In this document: piece by piece, positions 55,992 to 64,000 of the stretch
Position numbering within the stretch: position 1 is the first letter of the stretch
How the letters are laid out: each line of letters starts with the position of its first letter
Assembly: GCA_022478985.1 (NCBI GenBank)
Contig: JAKSZP010000150.1
Location: 1-64,000, forward strand
DNA length: 64,000 bases
Source of the DNA: Massospora cicadina
Lineage: Eukaryota; Entomophthoromycota; Entomophthoromycetes; Entomophthorales; Entomophthoraceae
Direction: 5' to 3'
Notes under the pieces: model-generated
Told to the model about the DNA's origin: nothing
Database searches by the model: none
The model's input: only the letters and a program-made list of their open reading frames with translations
Made by a program: the position numbers and the translations under genes

Positions 55992-56495
55992 CCATCTGTT
56001 AACTTTTTGGCGGATATGGTCTATCTCCGCCAAACAAATAACGCAGGGTTTATCCCACTGAGCAACGGCCAAACATATGGAGATCGTTGACCTTGATTAA
56101 ATGTAATAATTTGATATATGAAAACAGGAGGCAATCGCCCCAACTACACTACTTTTTATTTAATATATCCACCAGATCTTCTCTGCTCATGCTCGCTCTT
56201 CTCTTTCAAAAACCTCCTCCTCCTTGTTCATCTCATCCTGCTTATATTGTAACAATTTTGGATGATATTACTTATATGGCTTAGTAACTCAATTCGTCAA
56301 ATCTCATTGGTTTCGTCAATTTTTCATTTGGTAATCTCATGACGCCCAATTCGAGGCGACCTACCAACAATCCATTATCGTCTCATTTTGAAGTGCTTAT
56401 ATTACAATTATCAGTTTGATTTCTGTGGATTCCATTCATTTCGCTGGATGACCTCAGGCTTTATCATCCAGTCATATCAAAATCAGAACACCATC
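55992..56495 (-). repeat. Family-C solo LTR with CCATC duplication
   Basis: 55997-56490 (494 bp) is the reverse complement of a family-C LTR. It starts TGTTAAC, contains CAGGGTTTATCCCACTGAGCAA (partner of the GCTCAGTGGG region) and ends CATCCAGTCATATCA...AACA. It is flanked by CCATC at 55992-55996 and 56491-56495. There is no internal region, so recombination between LTRs has removed the element body. Confidence 0.85.
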
Positions 56496-56504
56496 CCCAG
56501 TCCA
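56487..56504. repeat. LINE-3 target-site duplication, left
   Basis: AACACCATCCCCAGTCCA is identical to 62844-62861. It includes the last bases of the solo LTR and its CCATC duplication, so LINE-3 came after the LTR. Confidence 0.88.
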
Positions 56505-56626
56505 CTGCTAAGCATCACTTTTCGAAAATCAATTCAGCCTGAAATTTAGCTCCACTAAAGAGATTTACGAAAACTATTAGCAAATATGGCGGGAAACCCC
56601 GCAAAAGAACCCGCAGGCTATGCCAA

Positions 56627-57667
56627 ATGAGCCAGCACCACCCCAAACGAAGCAACCCTCGGTTACCCACCTCAGGGTCAACCAGAATCACCCGCTCTCA
56701 AGCAGCAGCCATGAAAGCAGGCACCACCCCCCAACCTGGAGCTACTCCAACTAGTGCCAGTTCACCTGATCGCACTTCTGCAACCTGCACGCCTAACAGC
56801 TCTGTGTGTGCTGCCTCCCACCAACCCGCTGGGCCCCCTCCAACCAAGGAGGCCATCACCCACGCTGTTTTAATGGCGTCTGCTCAGTTGAATGCAACTC
56901 AGCCCATCCAGACATTCACCTCCCCCATTGTGTCAGCTAATTCAGCCCCATCTATTATTGCTGACGCCGTGTTTCTGGCTCCCTCCATGAGGGGCGATAC
57001 CCAGCTACCTGGCCCCCACATCCTCAGATGTAAGGTTGGATTAGCCGCACATTCTGGTTCACTAAGCACCAAATTGGGACAATCTACTCTTCCCAATGAG
57101 GATTCAAATGGTTCGGATTTTGGAACTTCACACCAGTTCCAATCTCACCCGTCCCATTTAAACCCCGTAATTGGCACTTCTCAAGTCAGCACTTTATCGC
57201 AATATGCTGAAAACGACCAATTCACTAATCAGCCAATGAGTTTTGCCCACGAAATCACAGCAAACACTCGGGCTGAATTTACCCAAATAGATTGGGATGG
57301 TGATGAAACATCTCCCTCCTCCCAATTGGCTGGAGTTAATTCCAATCTGGATGGGACTCCCCAATTTAGCAAGGCCCAACAATCACCTGGCCCCCAAACC
57401 CTTGGATGTAAGGTTGGATTAGCCGCACATTCTGGTTCACTAAGCACCAAATTGGGACAATCTACTCTTCCCAATGGGGATTTAAATGGTTCAGATTTTG
57501 GAACTTCACACCAGTTTCAATCTCACCCGTCCCATTTAAACCCCATAATTGGCACTTATCAAGTCGGCACTTTATCTCAATATGCTGAAAATGACCAATT
57601 CACCAATCAGCCAGTGAGTTTTGCCCACGAAATCACAGCAAATACTCGGGCTGAATTTACCAAATAG
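56627..57667 (+). CDS. LINE-3 ORF1, N-terminal part
   Basis: 346 codons from Met at 56627, the first ATG of the long frame about 120 bases from the element's 5' end. The product is Ser-, Pro- and Gln-rich and low in complexity, as in many LINE ORF1 N-termini. It contains a 126-residue direct repeat (57008-57385 and 57386 to about 57760). The frame ends at a TAG at 57665-57667. That stop is created by loss of one C: ACCCAAATAG in the first repeat, ACCAAATAG in the second. Coding continues in the next frame, so this is a truncated piece of a longer protein. Confidence 0.75.
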   Translation: MSQHHPKRSNPRLPTSGSTRITRSQAAAMKAGTTPQPGATPTSASSPDRTSATCTPNSSVCAASHQPAGPPPTKEAITHAVLMASAQLNATQPIQTFTSPIVSANSAPSIIADAVFLAPSMRGDTQLPGPHILRCKVGLAAHSGSLSTKLGQSTLPNEDSNGSDFGTSHQFQSHPSHLNPVIGTSQVSTLSQYAENDQFTNQPMSFAHEITANTRAEFTQIDWDGDETSPSSQLAGVNSNLDGTPQFSKAQQSPGPQTLGCKVGLAAHSGSLSTKLGQSTLPNGDLNGSDFGTSHQFQSHPSHLNPIIGTYQVGTLSQYAENDQFTNQPVSFAHEITANTRAEFTK

Positions 57668-57760
57668 ATTGGGATGGTGATGAAACATCTCCCTCCTCCC
57701 AACTGGCTGGAGTTAATTCCAATCTGGATGGGCCTCCCAATTTAGCGAGGCCCAAAAACC
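57008..57760 (+). repeat. 378-bp tandem duplication inside LINE-3 ORF1
   Basis: The segment from CCTGGCCCCC (57008) is repeated from 57386 with few differences, through GAATTTACC...AATAG and the ATTGGGATGGTGATGAAACA block. The period is 378 bases (126 codons), so it keeps frame apart from the one-base deletion. Confidence 0.88.
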
Positions 57761-57775
57761 GCACCTCAATTTAAT

Positions 57776-58132
57776 ATGACGCCAGCAACTGCTGTAACAT
57801 TCCAGAAACAAGGGAACTCCGCAAACTTGTCCAAACCACCAGCTCACACTCAACCTGCAATAGCAGCCCAAAGCAAACACAAACGTACCAAAGGAGCCAC
57901 TGGGGCATGGCAAAAACCTCTGGCACCAACGCTACCCAAAGCTGATCCCTGTGAAGTGGCATTTATTGCCGATGTTAAGAAGAAATGGGCCGAAACTAGA
58001 GCGCAAAAAGCTCTACCTCGCTCAACCCTCTCCCACACAATTCGCCTTTATTATGGGCATAACCCTGTTGAATTCTATACAGAGGATTACTTCTCATACT
58101 TTTCAGCGATTGCGAGAGACATTCCCTATTAA
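57776..58132 (+). CDS. LINE-3 ORF1, central part
   Basis: This frame holds the continuation of ORF1 after the repeat: Lys-rich KHKRTKGATGAWQKP, then DVKKKWAETRAQKA and FYTEDYFSYF. It ends at about 58132, where the reading must move to the frame 57951-58736. The Met at 57776 is probably internal. No domain is named. Confidence 0.5.
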   Translation: MTPATAVTFQKQGNSANLSKPPAHTQPAIAAQSKHKRTKGATGAWQKPLAPTLPKADPCEVAFIADVKKKWAETRAQKALPRSTLSHTIRLYYGHNPVEFYTEDYFSYFSAIARDIPY

Positions 58133-58736
58133 CACCACCATCCATGAATCAGTGGAGGGCCACTACATCGATGTGGGCTTCACTGAAGCTGCCCTTGCTG
58201 ACCATGCTGCCACCCTCCAGGTCATTATTCCACGCGGATCTCTTCGCATCTCCCGCACACGCTCTCACCTGGAGAAAAATTCATGGGTTACTTTTTCCAA
58301 CCTACCAACGACTGTTGATCCTGAGTCTCTTAAACTGGCACTCCATCGTGGTTTAATGGAGTTTGGGTCTGTTCTTTCAGTGGACTTTAGCGTCCCCTCT
58401 TACTATGCTCCCACTCAAAGAGCTCGCACTGCTAGGGCGTCATTCATCCCCTCCCCCACTGTATCCCGTAACATTGAGGTTATTCCTCATGTGGCGGTAG
58501 TTGGGGCATGCCCTGAGATCTTTTTTGTCAACCCTGATCAGGCGCGCCCCCGGTGTTCATGGTGTAACGCCCTTGGACACTTGTATAGTGGCTGCACAGC
58601 TCGAAAACAAGCCCTCTTAGCCACCACACAGGGGCCTAAACCAGGCCAAAACGATCCCACATGGCTGCAGCAGCAATTCCACAACCCACACAATGGGTTC
58701 CCGTTCAAGACCTGTCCCCTGAGGCCTTACGCCTAG
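57951..58736 (+). CDS. LINE-3 ORF1, RNA-binding part with zinc knuckle
   Basis: The correct part of this frame starts about 58090 (TFQRLRETFPINTTIHES). It encodes an RRM-like beta/alpha segment (SWVTFSNLPTTVDPESLKLALHRGLMEFGSVLSVDF) and then a CCHC knuckle, CSWCNALGHLYSGC (58554-58595). The knuckle is intact. LINE ORF1 proteins of this type bind their own RNA. A shift near 58640-58670 leads to the last ORF1 frame. Confidence 0.75.
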   Translation: MKWHLLPMLRRNGPKLERKKLYLAQPSPTQFAFIMGITLLNSIQRITSHTFQRLRETFPINTTIHESVEGHYIDVGFTEAALADHAATLQVIIPRGSLRISRTRSHLEKNSWVTFSNLPTTVDPESLKLALHRGLMEFGSVLSVDFSVPSYYAPTQRARTARASFIPSPTVSRNIEVIPHVAVVGACPEIFFVNPDQARPRCSWCNALGHLYSGCTARKQALLATTQGPKPGQNDPTWLQQQFHNPHNGFPFKTCPLRPYA

Positions 58737-59353
58737 CAGTTGAAACAGCTAACCCCACTATTGGTGTGGGATACCTTCGCGCTCATGCCCCCTTCCAATG
58801 GGCACCCCCCAATCTCCCAGAGTCAACTCCCTCTCTCACCAAGCGCAAGGCATCTCCCACAGGGTGCCCCTCGTCAGCCACCCCCACTCAGGGCTCCGCG
58901 GCACCCCCACCAACCCCCACCAGCGATTTATCGCATCAGCCCTCAGCTCCCAATGGAGCTATGCCCACCAGCATGGACTGGCAACTCGCGGCCTGCAGTA
59001 GAAGTGCCACCTCAAAGAGTCCTACCCCAACCCCACAGTCCATTTCGCGCGGATCCTTTGCAGTGTTGGAGGAAGTGAATATGGACTCAGACTCATCAAA
59101 TGGGGACACCGCGGAGGTCACCATTGAGCACCCTCAGGTCCTTCCCCTGCAACGGAGCGGGGACAGCATCCTAGGCTGGCTTACTGGGTCCTCCGCCCCC
59201 CCACCCTCTCCTTCCCCTCAGAACCCTCGACGCTCCTCACGGATTGCAGCTAATAGTCAAGCTAAAGGACTCAAAACTAGCCGCCTCACAGCAGCAGGTT
59301 TAAGCGCTGGCAACCCCCAGGACATGGAGGGGAACAGCTATGAGTCCCCATGA
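58661..59353 (+). CDS. LINE-3 ORF1, C-terminal part
   Basis: A Pro- and Ser-rich tail of about 230 codons ends with RRSSRIAANSQAKGLKTSR and stops at 59351-59353. The stop lies 14 bases past the ORF2 start (ATG 59340), giving a short overlap. No fold is recognised. The Met at 58661 is probably not a true start. Confidence 0.65.
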   Translation: MAAAAIPQPTQWVPVQDLSPEALRLAVETANPTIGVGYLRAHAPFQWAPPNLPESTPSLTKRKASPTGCPSSATPTQGSAAPPPTPTSDLSHQPSAPNGAMPTSMDWQLAACSRSATSKSPTPTPQSISRGSFAVLEEVNMDSDSSNGDTAEVTIEHPQVLPLQRSGDSILGWLTGSSAPPPSPSPQNPRRSSRIAANSQAKGLKTSRLTAAGLSAGNPQDMEGNSYESP

Positions 59354-60065
59354 CAGCACCCTGGCCCTGCAATCCATCAACGCAAATGGGTTGCGGGACT
59401 TTAAGCGGAGAGCCCGCCTCCTCCGAAACTTCAGGTCAGCACAAATTGACATCGCTGCTGTCCAGGAGCCCCATATCCTCCCCCACGAACAATCTGCATG
59501 GAATGAACAGTTTGGAGGCAACTCCTTCTGGACAAACCATGCCGCCCTTATTGTTTTGAATCCCCGGGTTAAAACCCATTCTTTTTCACAATATCTAGGT
59601 GGCCGCCTCATACTGGCCAAACTCACCACTCCTGACTTCTCCTTCTTCGCTGCAAGCATCTACCTGCCTAATGCAGGTCAGGAGCAAAATCGGCTCTTGG
59701 AAGAGCTCCTCCAACTCAATCTCCCACGGAATACAGTTCTCTTAGGAGATTTCAACACAACCATAAGTCGCGTCCGTGACTCTTACTCCCCTGCAGCAAA
59801 GGAACGCCCTGGATCAAGTCGCCTCCAGGATTTCCTTCGCCTGAGTGGCTTTATAGATGCGCTTCCACCCTCCGCGTCTGGCCTAGGTTGCATGACTAGG
59901 ATCCAGTATGATGGAGGAGCTTTCCAGTCAGCGTCACGCATAGATATGGCACTGATTGGCCCCCTGCTAATTGGCCGCGTCTCCTCTCCCATCTCTCGTG
60001 ACAACCATCTGAGTGATCACAGGTCACTCACCGTTGTCCTCACCACCACACTTAGACCGTCGCGT
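59340..60065 (+). CDS. LINE-3 ORF2, AP-type endonuclease domain
   Basis: From Met at 59340. Motifs of the exonuclease-endonuclease-phosphatase fold appear in order: LQSINANGLRD, IAAVQEPHIL with the catalytic Glu, FAASIYLPNAG, LLGDFNTTI, SRIDMALIGP and NHLSDHRSLTV with the terminal His. All catalytic positions look intact. The domain nicks target DNA. The frame leaves the true one at about 60060, where one base is lost or gained. The open frame itself continues to 60131. Confidence 0.88.
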
Positions 60066-61723
60066 AGGTTCTGCCTAGGGTTGCCCCAGCTCTTCTCAAC
60101 AACCCCTTCACTAAGGAGAAGCTGTCTATGACCATCCGGGAGACTCTCACCTCCCCCCCACCCCACCTGCTTGACCACAAGGCTAGATGGGCGGTGACCA
60201 AGGAGGGCATCACCCGCGTTGCTTACAACTGTGCCAAAGCCCAGATGACTGCAGCTCGCGCCAGAGTCAAAAGGGCGGAAGCCAGAATCAGACATCTAGA
60301 GCGAAACTGCCAGCCTTCGCCCTCTCCCAGATGGTTGGAAGACTGGGAAGCGGCGCAGGAAGCACTCCGCTTGGAGCTCACACTGCAGGAAGAACGGGCA
60401 GCAAACTTTACAACATCTCGTTACTATGCTCAATGGGAACGCCCCACCCGCTTCTTCTTTCAGAAACAGAAAGCCCGGTCAACAGCGCAGGATATTACTG
60501 CACTGAAGATTGGCACTACAACCACTTCAGATAAGGAGGAAATCACGCAGGAACTACACCGCTTCTACTCCAGCCTCTTCCATGCCACCCAGGTGGACCC
60601 ATCGGACATCCAAGACTTCCTGTGGCGGGCTCCAGAGCCGCCCATTGACCCACGGGCTGATGAGGCTCTACTGGCGCCTATTTCCATCCAGGAGGTGATG
60701 GAAACCCTTCTGAAATCCCCACGGCTTAAAGCCCCAGGCCCAGACGGAATACCCTTTGAGGTGTACCTTCTGGAACCTGCAGTGATAGCCAGAACCCTCC
60801 GCGACCTCTTCGCTGCACTCTTGGTGAATGGCGAGGTCCTCCCCGACTCCAGAGGCTCAATCACGACCCTCATTCACAAGAAGTCAGACCGTGAGAACCT
60901 GGCGAACTGGCGCCCCATAGCGTTGATCAACACAAACCACAAGCTCTTCACGAAGCTTCTGGCCAACCGCATCACCAAATGGGTGTCACCTCGCCTCTCC
61001 CCATCCCAGTACGGTTTTATTCCGGGGAGGTCGTTATGGGACAACTATAATGACCTTCACGTGACTTTGACTGCTAACTCTCGTAAGGTGAATGGCTTTG
61101 TGGCTCTTCTGGATATGGAGAAAGCATATGATCGGGTAGCCTGGAAGTATATTGATGCTTCCCTGGCCCGCTTCCATCTCCCACCCGCAGCTAGGCGCTG
61201 GATATCATCGCTCTATGACCAGCTCCACACCAGAGTCCTGGCGCCAATGGGTTTTACAGTGGCAGTACCAGTTGGACAAGGTCTCCGGCAAGGGGACCCC
61301 CTGAGCCCTATCCTTTTTAACATCACCCTTGACCCCCTCTTGGCCTCCTTACAGGACAAGCTAACAGGGATTCTGGTCCCAGGTAAAGCCCCCACACGCA
61401 CCATGGCATTTGCAGATGACACTGCCATTGCATTTGGCTGCCCTGGGGATGTTGCCCTCGCTGCTGTGACCATTGAGAGGTACACCAAGGCGTCCAACGC
61501 CATGGTCAACACCTCCAAGACAACAGTTGTACAGGTCGGCTCCCCCACCTTCCCCCCACCATTTGGTATTGAACCTGAGCGCGGTACCTTCCGTCACCTG
61601 GGCGTTCTCACCAACCAACAAGGAGTTGCGCTAAAAGACAATGAGGACTTGCTCCTTGCAGCAGTTAACTCCAGGATTGCCAGCTGGAACCGGCGGCACA
61701 TCACCCCCAGGGTCGAGCTCTGA
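60066..61723 (+). CDS. LINE-3 ORF2, reverse transcriptase domain
   Basis: A frame of more than 530 codons (Met at 60128 is internal; coding is open from 60068). It contains a linker (RYYAQWERPTRFFFQKQKA), then RT motifs: LKAPGPDGIPFEVY, LIHKKSDRENLANWRPIALINTNHKLFTKLL, SQYGFIPGRSLWDN, LLDMEKAYDRVAW, GLRQGDPLSPILFN and the intact catalytic FADD (61409-61420), then RHLGVLTNQQG. It ends at 61721-61723 after a one-base shift near 61705. It would copy the LINE RNA at the nicked target. Confidence 0.92.
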
Positions 61724-62787
61724 TGGCCAATGTGTTCCTCCTCTCCAAAGTCTGGTTCCTAGCGCACGTCTGCCCATTCACAGATGCCTTTTATACGCGG
61801 CTCAATGTACTCCTCCGCTGTTGGATCTGGGGCTCAAACCATCCACCAATAGCCCTCTCAACCATTGCCCGACCCTGCAATGAAGGGGGCCTAGGGCTTC
61901 TGGACACGCGATCCCACGCCACCACAATCTTCCTGAAGTTCCTATGGCCGATTGTCTGCTGGGACGCGACCCCCATGCCCCAATGGGCGCCCGCCCTCCG
62001 CCAGTCAGTGTCAGCAGCTCTGGGTCTTCCTAGAGCATCTCTGACCTCATTAGGGGAGTGGCTCACAAACCACCCAGGCCATCGCCTAAAACCATCCTCA
62101 TCCCCCTACTGGAACCAGGCTCTCCTTGCCCTGAAACGAGTAGGCGCGCGGATCCACCATGCCTTCCCATACAGAAGGGAAGGCCCTGGCCTCAGCCCAC
62201 GTCGCCATGCAATTGTGCACAATGGACAAGTTGTCACAACTCGCCTCAACCCCCAAGATCGTCCTCCCATCCGCCCAAGACTCCTTGAGCTCCTCCCTCC
62301 CTCCGTGAGATTTGACCTTAAGGAATTGTGGAAGGACGTCTATCACCCCATCCTGTCAGCAAAGGTGTCCAACACCTTATGGAGAGTGCTCCACTGTTCA
62401 TACAGGACAGGGGACCGGACTGGCCCTACCTTCCAGCACCGAAGCTGCCCCCGCTGTGTGGAGCCTATTGACTCCCACCTCCATCGTTTTTTCACCTGTC
62501 CAGGTGTCGCCGCATTTTGGCCAAAGGCCCGCGCGCTCCTCCATGCTCAGCCCTGGTCTGGACACCCTGTGCAAGACCTCATGTTTGAGCAGACATTGCC
62601 TGGTTGCCACCGACCCCTCCGTGTCCTCGCCTATGCCACAGCCATCTGGAGAAGGTCTGCACTATGTCGCCAACCCTCCCCCGCTCAGTTGTCACTGCAG
62701 CACGGCTCTGGCGCGCAAACCCCCTCCCTTTCTCGATGCCTCCTCCCTCCCCTTCCTCGCCTCAGGCTCTTAGGAGCCCAGGCGTAA
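61715..62787 (+). CDS. LINE-3 ORF2, C-terminal region with CCHC-type motif
   Basis: A 354-codon frame continues ORF2 after the shift (ALMANVFLLSKVWFLAHV). It includes the post-RT GGLGLLDTR motif. Near the end is CPRC...DSHLHRFFTC, a C-x2-C...H-x4-C arrangement found at the C-terminus of many L1/Tad-like ORF2 proteins. The final 60 codons differ between overlapping frames, so a shift near 62680 is possible. The stop is at 62785-62787. Confidence 0.8.
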
Positions 62788-62843
62788 TTCAATAAACATC
62801 GATGAATCCCCCCCCTGGGTTGGGACCATCTAGTACTAAAAAA
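62788..62843 (+). terminator. LINE-3 3' UTR, poly(A) signal and tail
   Basis: AATAAA lies near 62791, about 50 bases before the end. The 3' end is CCATCTAGTACTAAAAAAA, a short A tail preceded by a fixed 12-base block. Confidence 0.65.
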
Positions 62844-62861
62844 AACACCATCCCCAGTCCA
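62844..62861. repeat. LINE-3 target-site duplication, right
   Basis: This is identical to 56487-56504. The first one or two A may belong to the tail. Confidence 0.85.
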
Positions 62862-63440
62862 AAGGCCAAACAAAGTGGGTAAATTAGATTCTCAAAAAGG
62901 ATCTTAACTTTTACACTTTGGCTATGAAAAATACCTTGTCAGATGATCTTCCATTTGCACAATTTGCATAAAATAATGCACTATGTGTCTACTGGCTTCT
63001 CACTGTACAAAGCCACTCTGGGGTATATCCCCTCATTATCTACTGGACTGTGCCTTTTCCCAGAAGTCCCCACTGCAGTGGACATGTGCAGAAGATCTAG
63101 ATCACTCAATTCCTGATTTTGGAGCATCTGACCAAAGCCATCAAAAATTACAGTACTTTAAAGACCAGATATATATTCTGGCCATGAGATAGAGGTGGGT
63201 TCTCCATCATGTTATATATGTGGTATGTGCATTTAGAGGTGCCCTCCTGGAAGTTTGTGAGCAAAGTGCTCTGGTCCCCATGTGGTGGAGGCAGATTTGG
63301 GAATGGGGCATTTTGGTTGACCTTCCAGATCAATGGAAGAAGCCCCCCATTACACTTTTCTCTGCTGTCCCAATTTAAGAGAAGGGCCTAACGGTGCCAG
63401 AGTCAATCCTAAGGATGGATTGTGTAGAGAAGTTGATATG
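62862..63440 (+). pseudogene. GY-H integrase, 3' half, and C-terminal module
   Basis: Directly after the LINE-3 duplication the plus strand reads GQTKWVN, then DDLPFAQFA (GY-B: KDLPLTQFAYNNS). The catalytic Glu of GQTE is Lys here. Further on, GNGAF and LPDQWKK...ITLFSAVPI match the GY-B C-terminal module (GNGAYRLKLPVHW). The frame changes several times. Confidence 0.7.
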
Positions 63441-63451
63441 AAAGGATGATA

Positions 63452-63899
63452 TGCTACACATTCTGACATATCAGAAATGGGAATCAAGATGAGTTTTGAG
63501 AGTGACAGATAAGATTAATTTATGAAAAGTAAATTGATCAAAGTGGCAACTGCTCAGAGAATCAAGGGAAATTATGCCAAGATGTTGATATAGATGAGAA
63601 TTCCTAGAACAGGGAAAATGAATAGGATATTACCAAGCTGAGGATATCTTTGGCTTGAGAGACCAAGATTTAAAGATTTGAATGGAAGATTGAGGAGAAA
63701 AATTTTAGTATGGCTTTGCAGATAAGTCTGCAATTATTAGAAGATTAATAAAGTGTCGAAAGGGGCACTTGCTCCATATATTATTTATTGGGTTTTATTA
63801 AAATCAGCGATCTTCACATCACTCGATTTGGTTGCTCAGTGGATAATAATCTGTGTAAACCAACTTGGCGGAATCAAGCCATTACACCACGAATTAACA
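63452..63899 (+). repeat. Family-C 5' LTR of an element leaving the window
   Basis: It starts TGCTACACATTCTGACATATC, similar to the other family-C LTRs. It carries AATAAA (63747-63752), CACTTGCTCCATAT and GCTCAGTGG, and ends TTAACA. A primer-binding site follows at once, so this is a 5' LTR on the plus strand. Confidence 0.8.
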
Positions 63900-63900
63900 A

Positions 63901-63918
63901 TGTTGCTCACTACAGGGG
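63901..63918 (+). other. Primer-binding site of the right-edge element
   Basis: TGTTGCTCACTACAGGGG differs from the GY-A and GY-G sites at one position. The remaining 82 bases are the element's leader with no coding region yet. Confidence 0.75.
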
Positions 63919-64000
63919 GCCACTGGTCAACTGTAGATTATTGGCACTAGGGCAAAAATTCAAGCCCTCACTCATTACAACAAAAATTGATTGGATTCCA

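Larger units (their letters stand above)
56505..62843 (+). mobile_element. LINE-3: full-length, youngest-looking L1-like element
   Basis: This 6.3-kb GC-rich element is bounded by an 18-bp perfect duplication. It has a short 5' leader, ORF1 with a CCHC knuckle, ORF2 (endonuclease, RT, C-terminal zinc motif), AATAAA at about 62791 and the tail CCATCTAGTACTAAAAAAA. ORF1 and ORF2 overlap by 14 bases. Only a few single-base indels break the frames, so it is a recent insertion. The same tail occurs alone at 24837. Confidence 0.93.
52900..63440 (+). mobile_element. Sushi-like gypsy GY-H, split by a solo LTR and LINE-3
   Basis: Plus-strand domains occur in order: gag-like (52900-53450), protease (about 53505-53560), RT (53990-54660), RNase H (54660-55130) and integrase (55640-55991, continued 62862-63060), then a C-terminal module (63200-63400). 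Wording is closest to GY-B. Excision of the solo LTR and LINE-3 brings the two integrase halves together in one frame exactly across the HPQSxGQT motif, which proves the nesting. Left LTR not identified. Confidence 0.8.

Noticed and set aside
56061..56075. An S-N-G-Q-T reading on the plus strand, resembling the integrase Glu motif
   Set aside because: It lies inside the family-C solo LTR (55997-56490), where the same bases are the complement of GCTCAGTGGG. The true motif continues after 62861.
57776..58132. An independent small gene in LINE-3
   Set aside because: It lies between two ORF1 pieces, in line with them, and is best explained as ORF1 between two frameshifts.
59300..60295. Minus-strand ORFs over the LINE-3 endonuclease
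   Set aside because: They are shadows of a strongly supported plus-strand domain with intact catalytic motifs.
1..64000. CRISPR arrays, bacterial operons or defence systems
   Set aside because: There is no spaced short-repeat array, no operon-like spacing and no prokaryotic gene. All recognisable proteins belong to eukaryotic transposable elements.

Overview
The window is a eukaryotic transposable-element graveyard. I found no convincing single-copy host gene, no rRNA gene and no intact tRNA gene. Nearly everything recognisable is LTR retrotransposon (Ty3/gypsy, at least two clades), L1-like non-LTR retrotransposon (three long copies plus fragments), one mariner DNA transposon and one tRNA-headed SINE-like insertion. 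Coding regions are broken by stops and frameshifts. The host is uncertain. The gypsy polymerases (Tf/sushi-like and a second clade) and the LINE proteins resemble those of repeat-rich, early-diverging fungi. The mariner (DD34D) is of the kind usual in animals. I lean weakly to a large-genome fungus, but an animal or protist is possible.

Layout. 112-19588: gypsy element GY-A (minus strand), split by two later insertions. One is a complete gypsy, GY-B (4089-12078, minus, 1.7-kb LTRs, 5-bp target duplication CATAT). The other is a full-length LINE, LINE-1 (14172-19443, minus, 15-bp target duplication), inside GY-A's 5' LTR. 19589-23600: decayed sushi-like gypsy GY-C (minus). 23600-26040: mostly unrecognised AT-rich DNA holding a minute LINE tail insertion at 24837. 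26041-33080: gypsy integrase remnant GY-D split by LINE-2 (26461-32518, minus, 13-bp target duplication). 33570-36400: decayed gypsy GY-E (minus).

36473-47316: an LTR of family C, a decayed relative of GY-A (GY-F, plus), an orphan reverse transcriptase piece, then a complete gypsy GY-G (41065-47316, plus) whose 3' LTR carries the SINE-like insertion. 47333-47590: four exact-period 72-bp tandem repeats. 48990-50297: mariner. 50650-51830: unidentified coding remnant. About 52900-63440: sushi-like gypsy GY-H (plus), interrupted in its integrase first by a family-C solo LTR (5-bp duplication CCATC) and then by LINE-3 (56505-62843, plus, 18-bp duplication). 63452 to the right edge: the 5' LTR and primer-binding site of another family-C element.

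The elements do not form a host pathway; their relation is stratigraphic. Target-site duplications give relative insertion orders: GY-A before GY-B and LINE-1; GY-D before LINE-2; GY-G before the SINE; GY-H before the solo LTR before LINE-3. LINE-3 and GY-B are GC-rich and keep long reading frames, so they look youngest. The older copies are AT-rich and heavily interrupted. I did not find a clear new multi-gene system. The most interesting signals are a 19-bp LINE tail insertion with its own target duplication, hairpins with compensatory changes in the GY-A LTR family, a sense ORF with an in-frame minisatellite inside the GY-B LTRs, a 24-codon tandem repeat array, and the SINE-like element.
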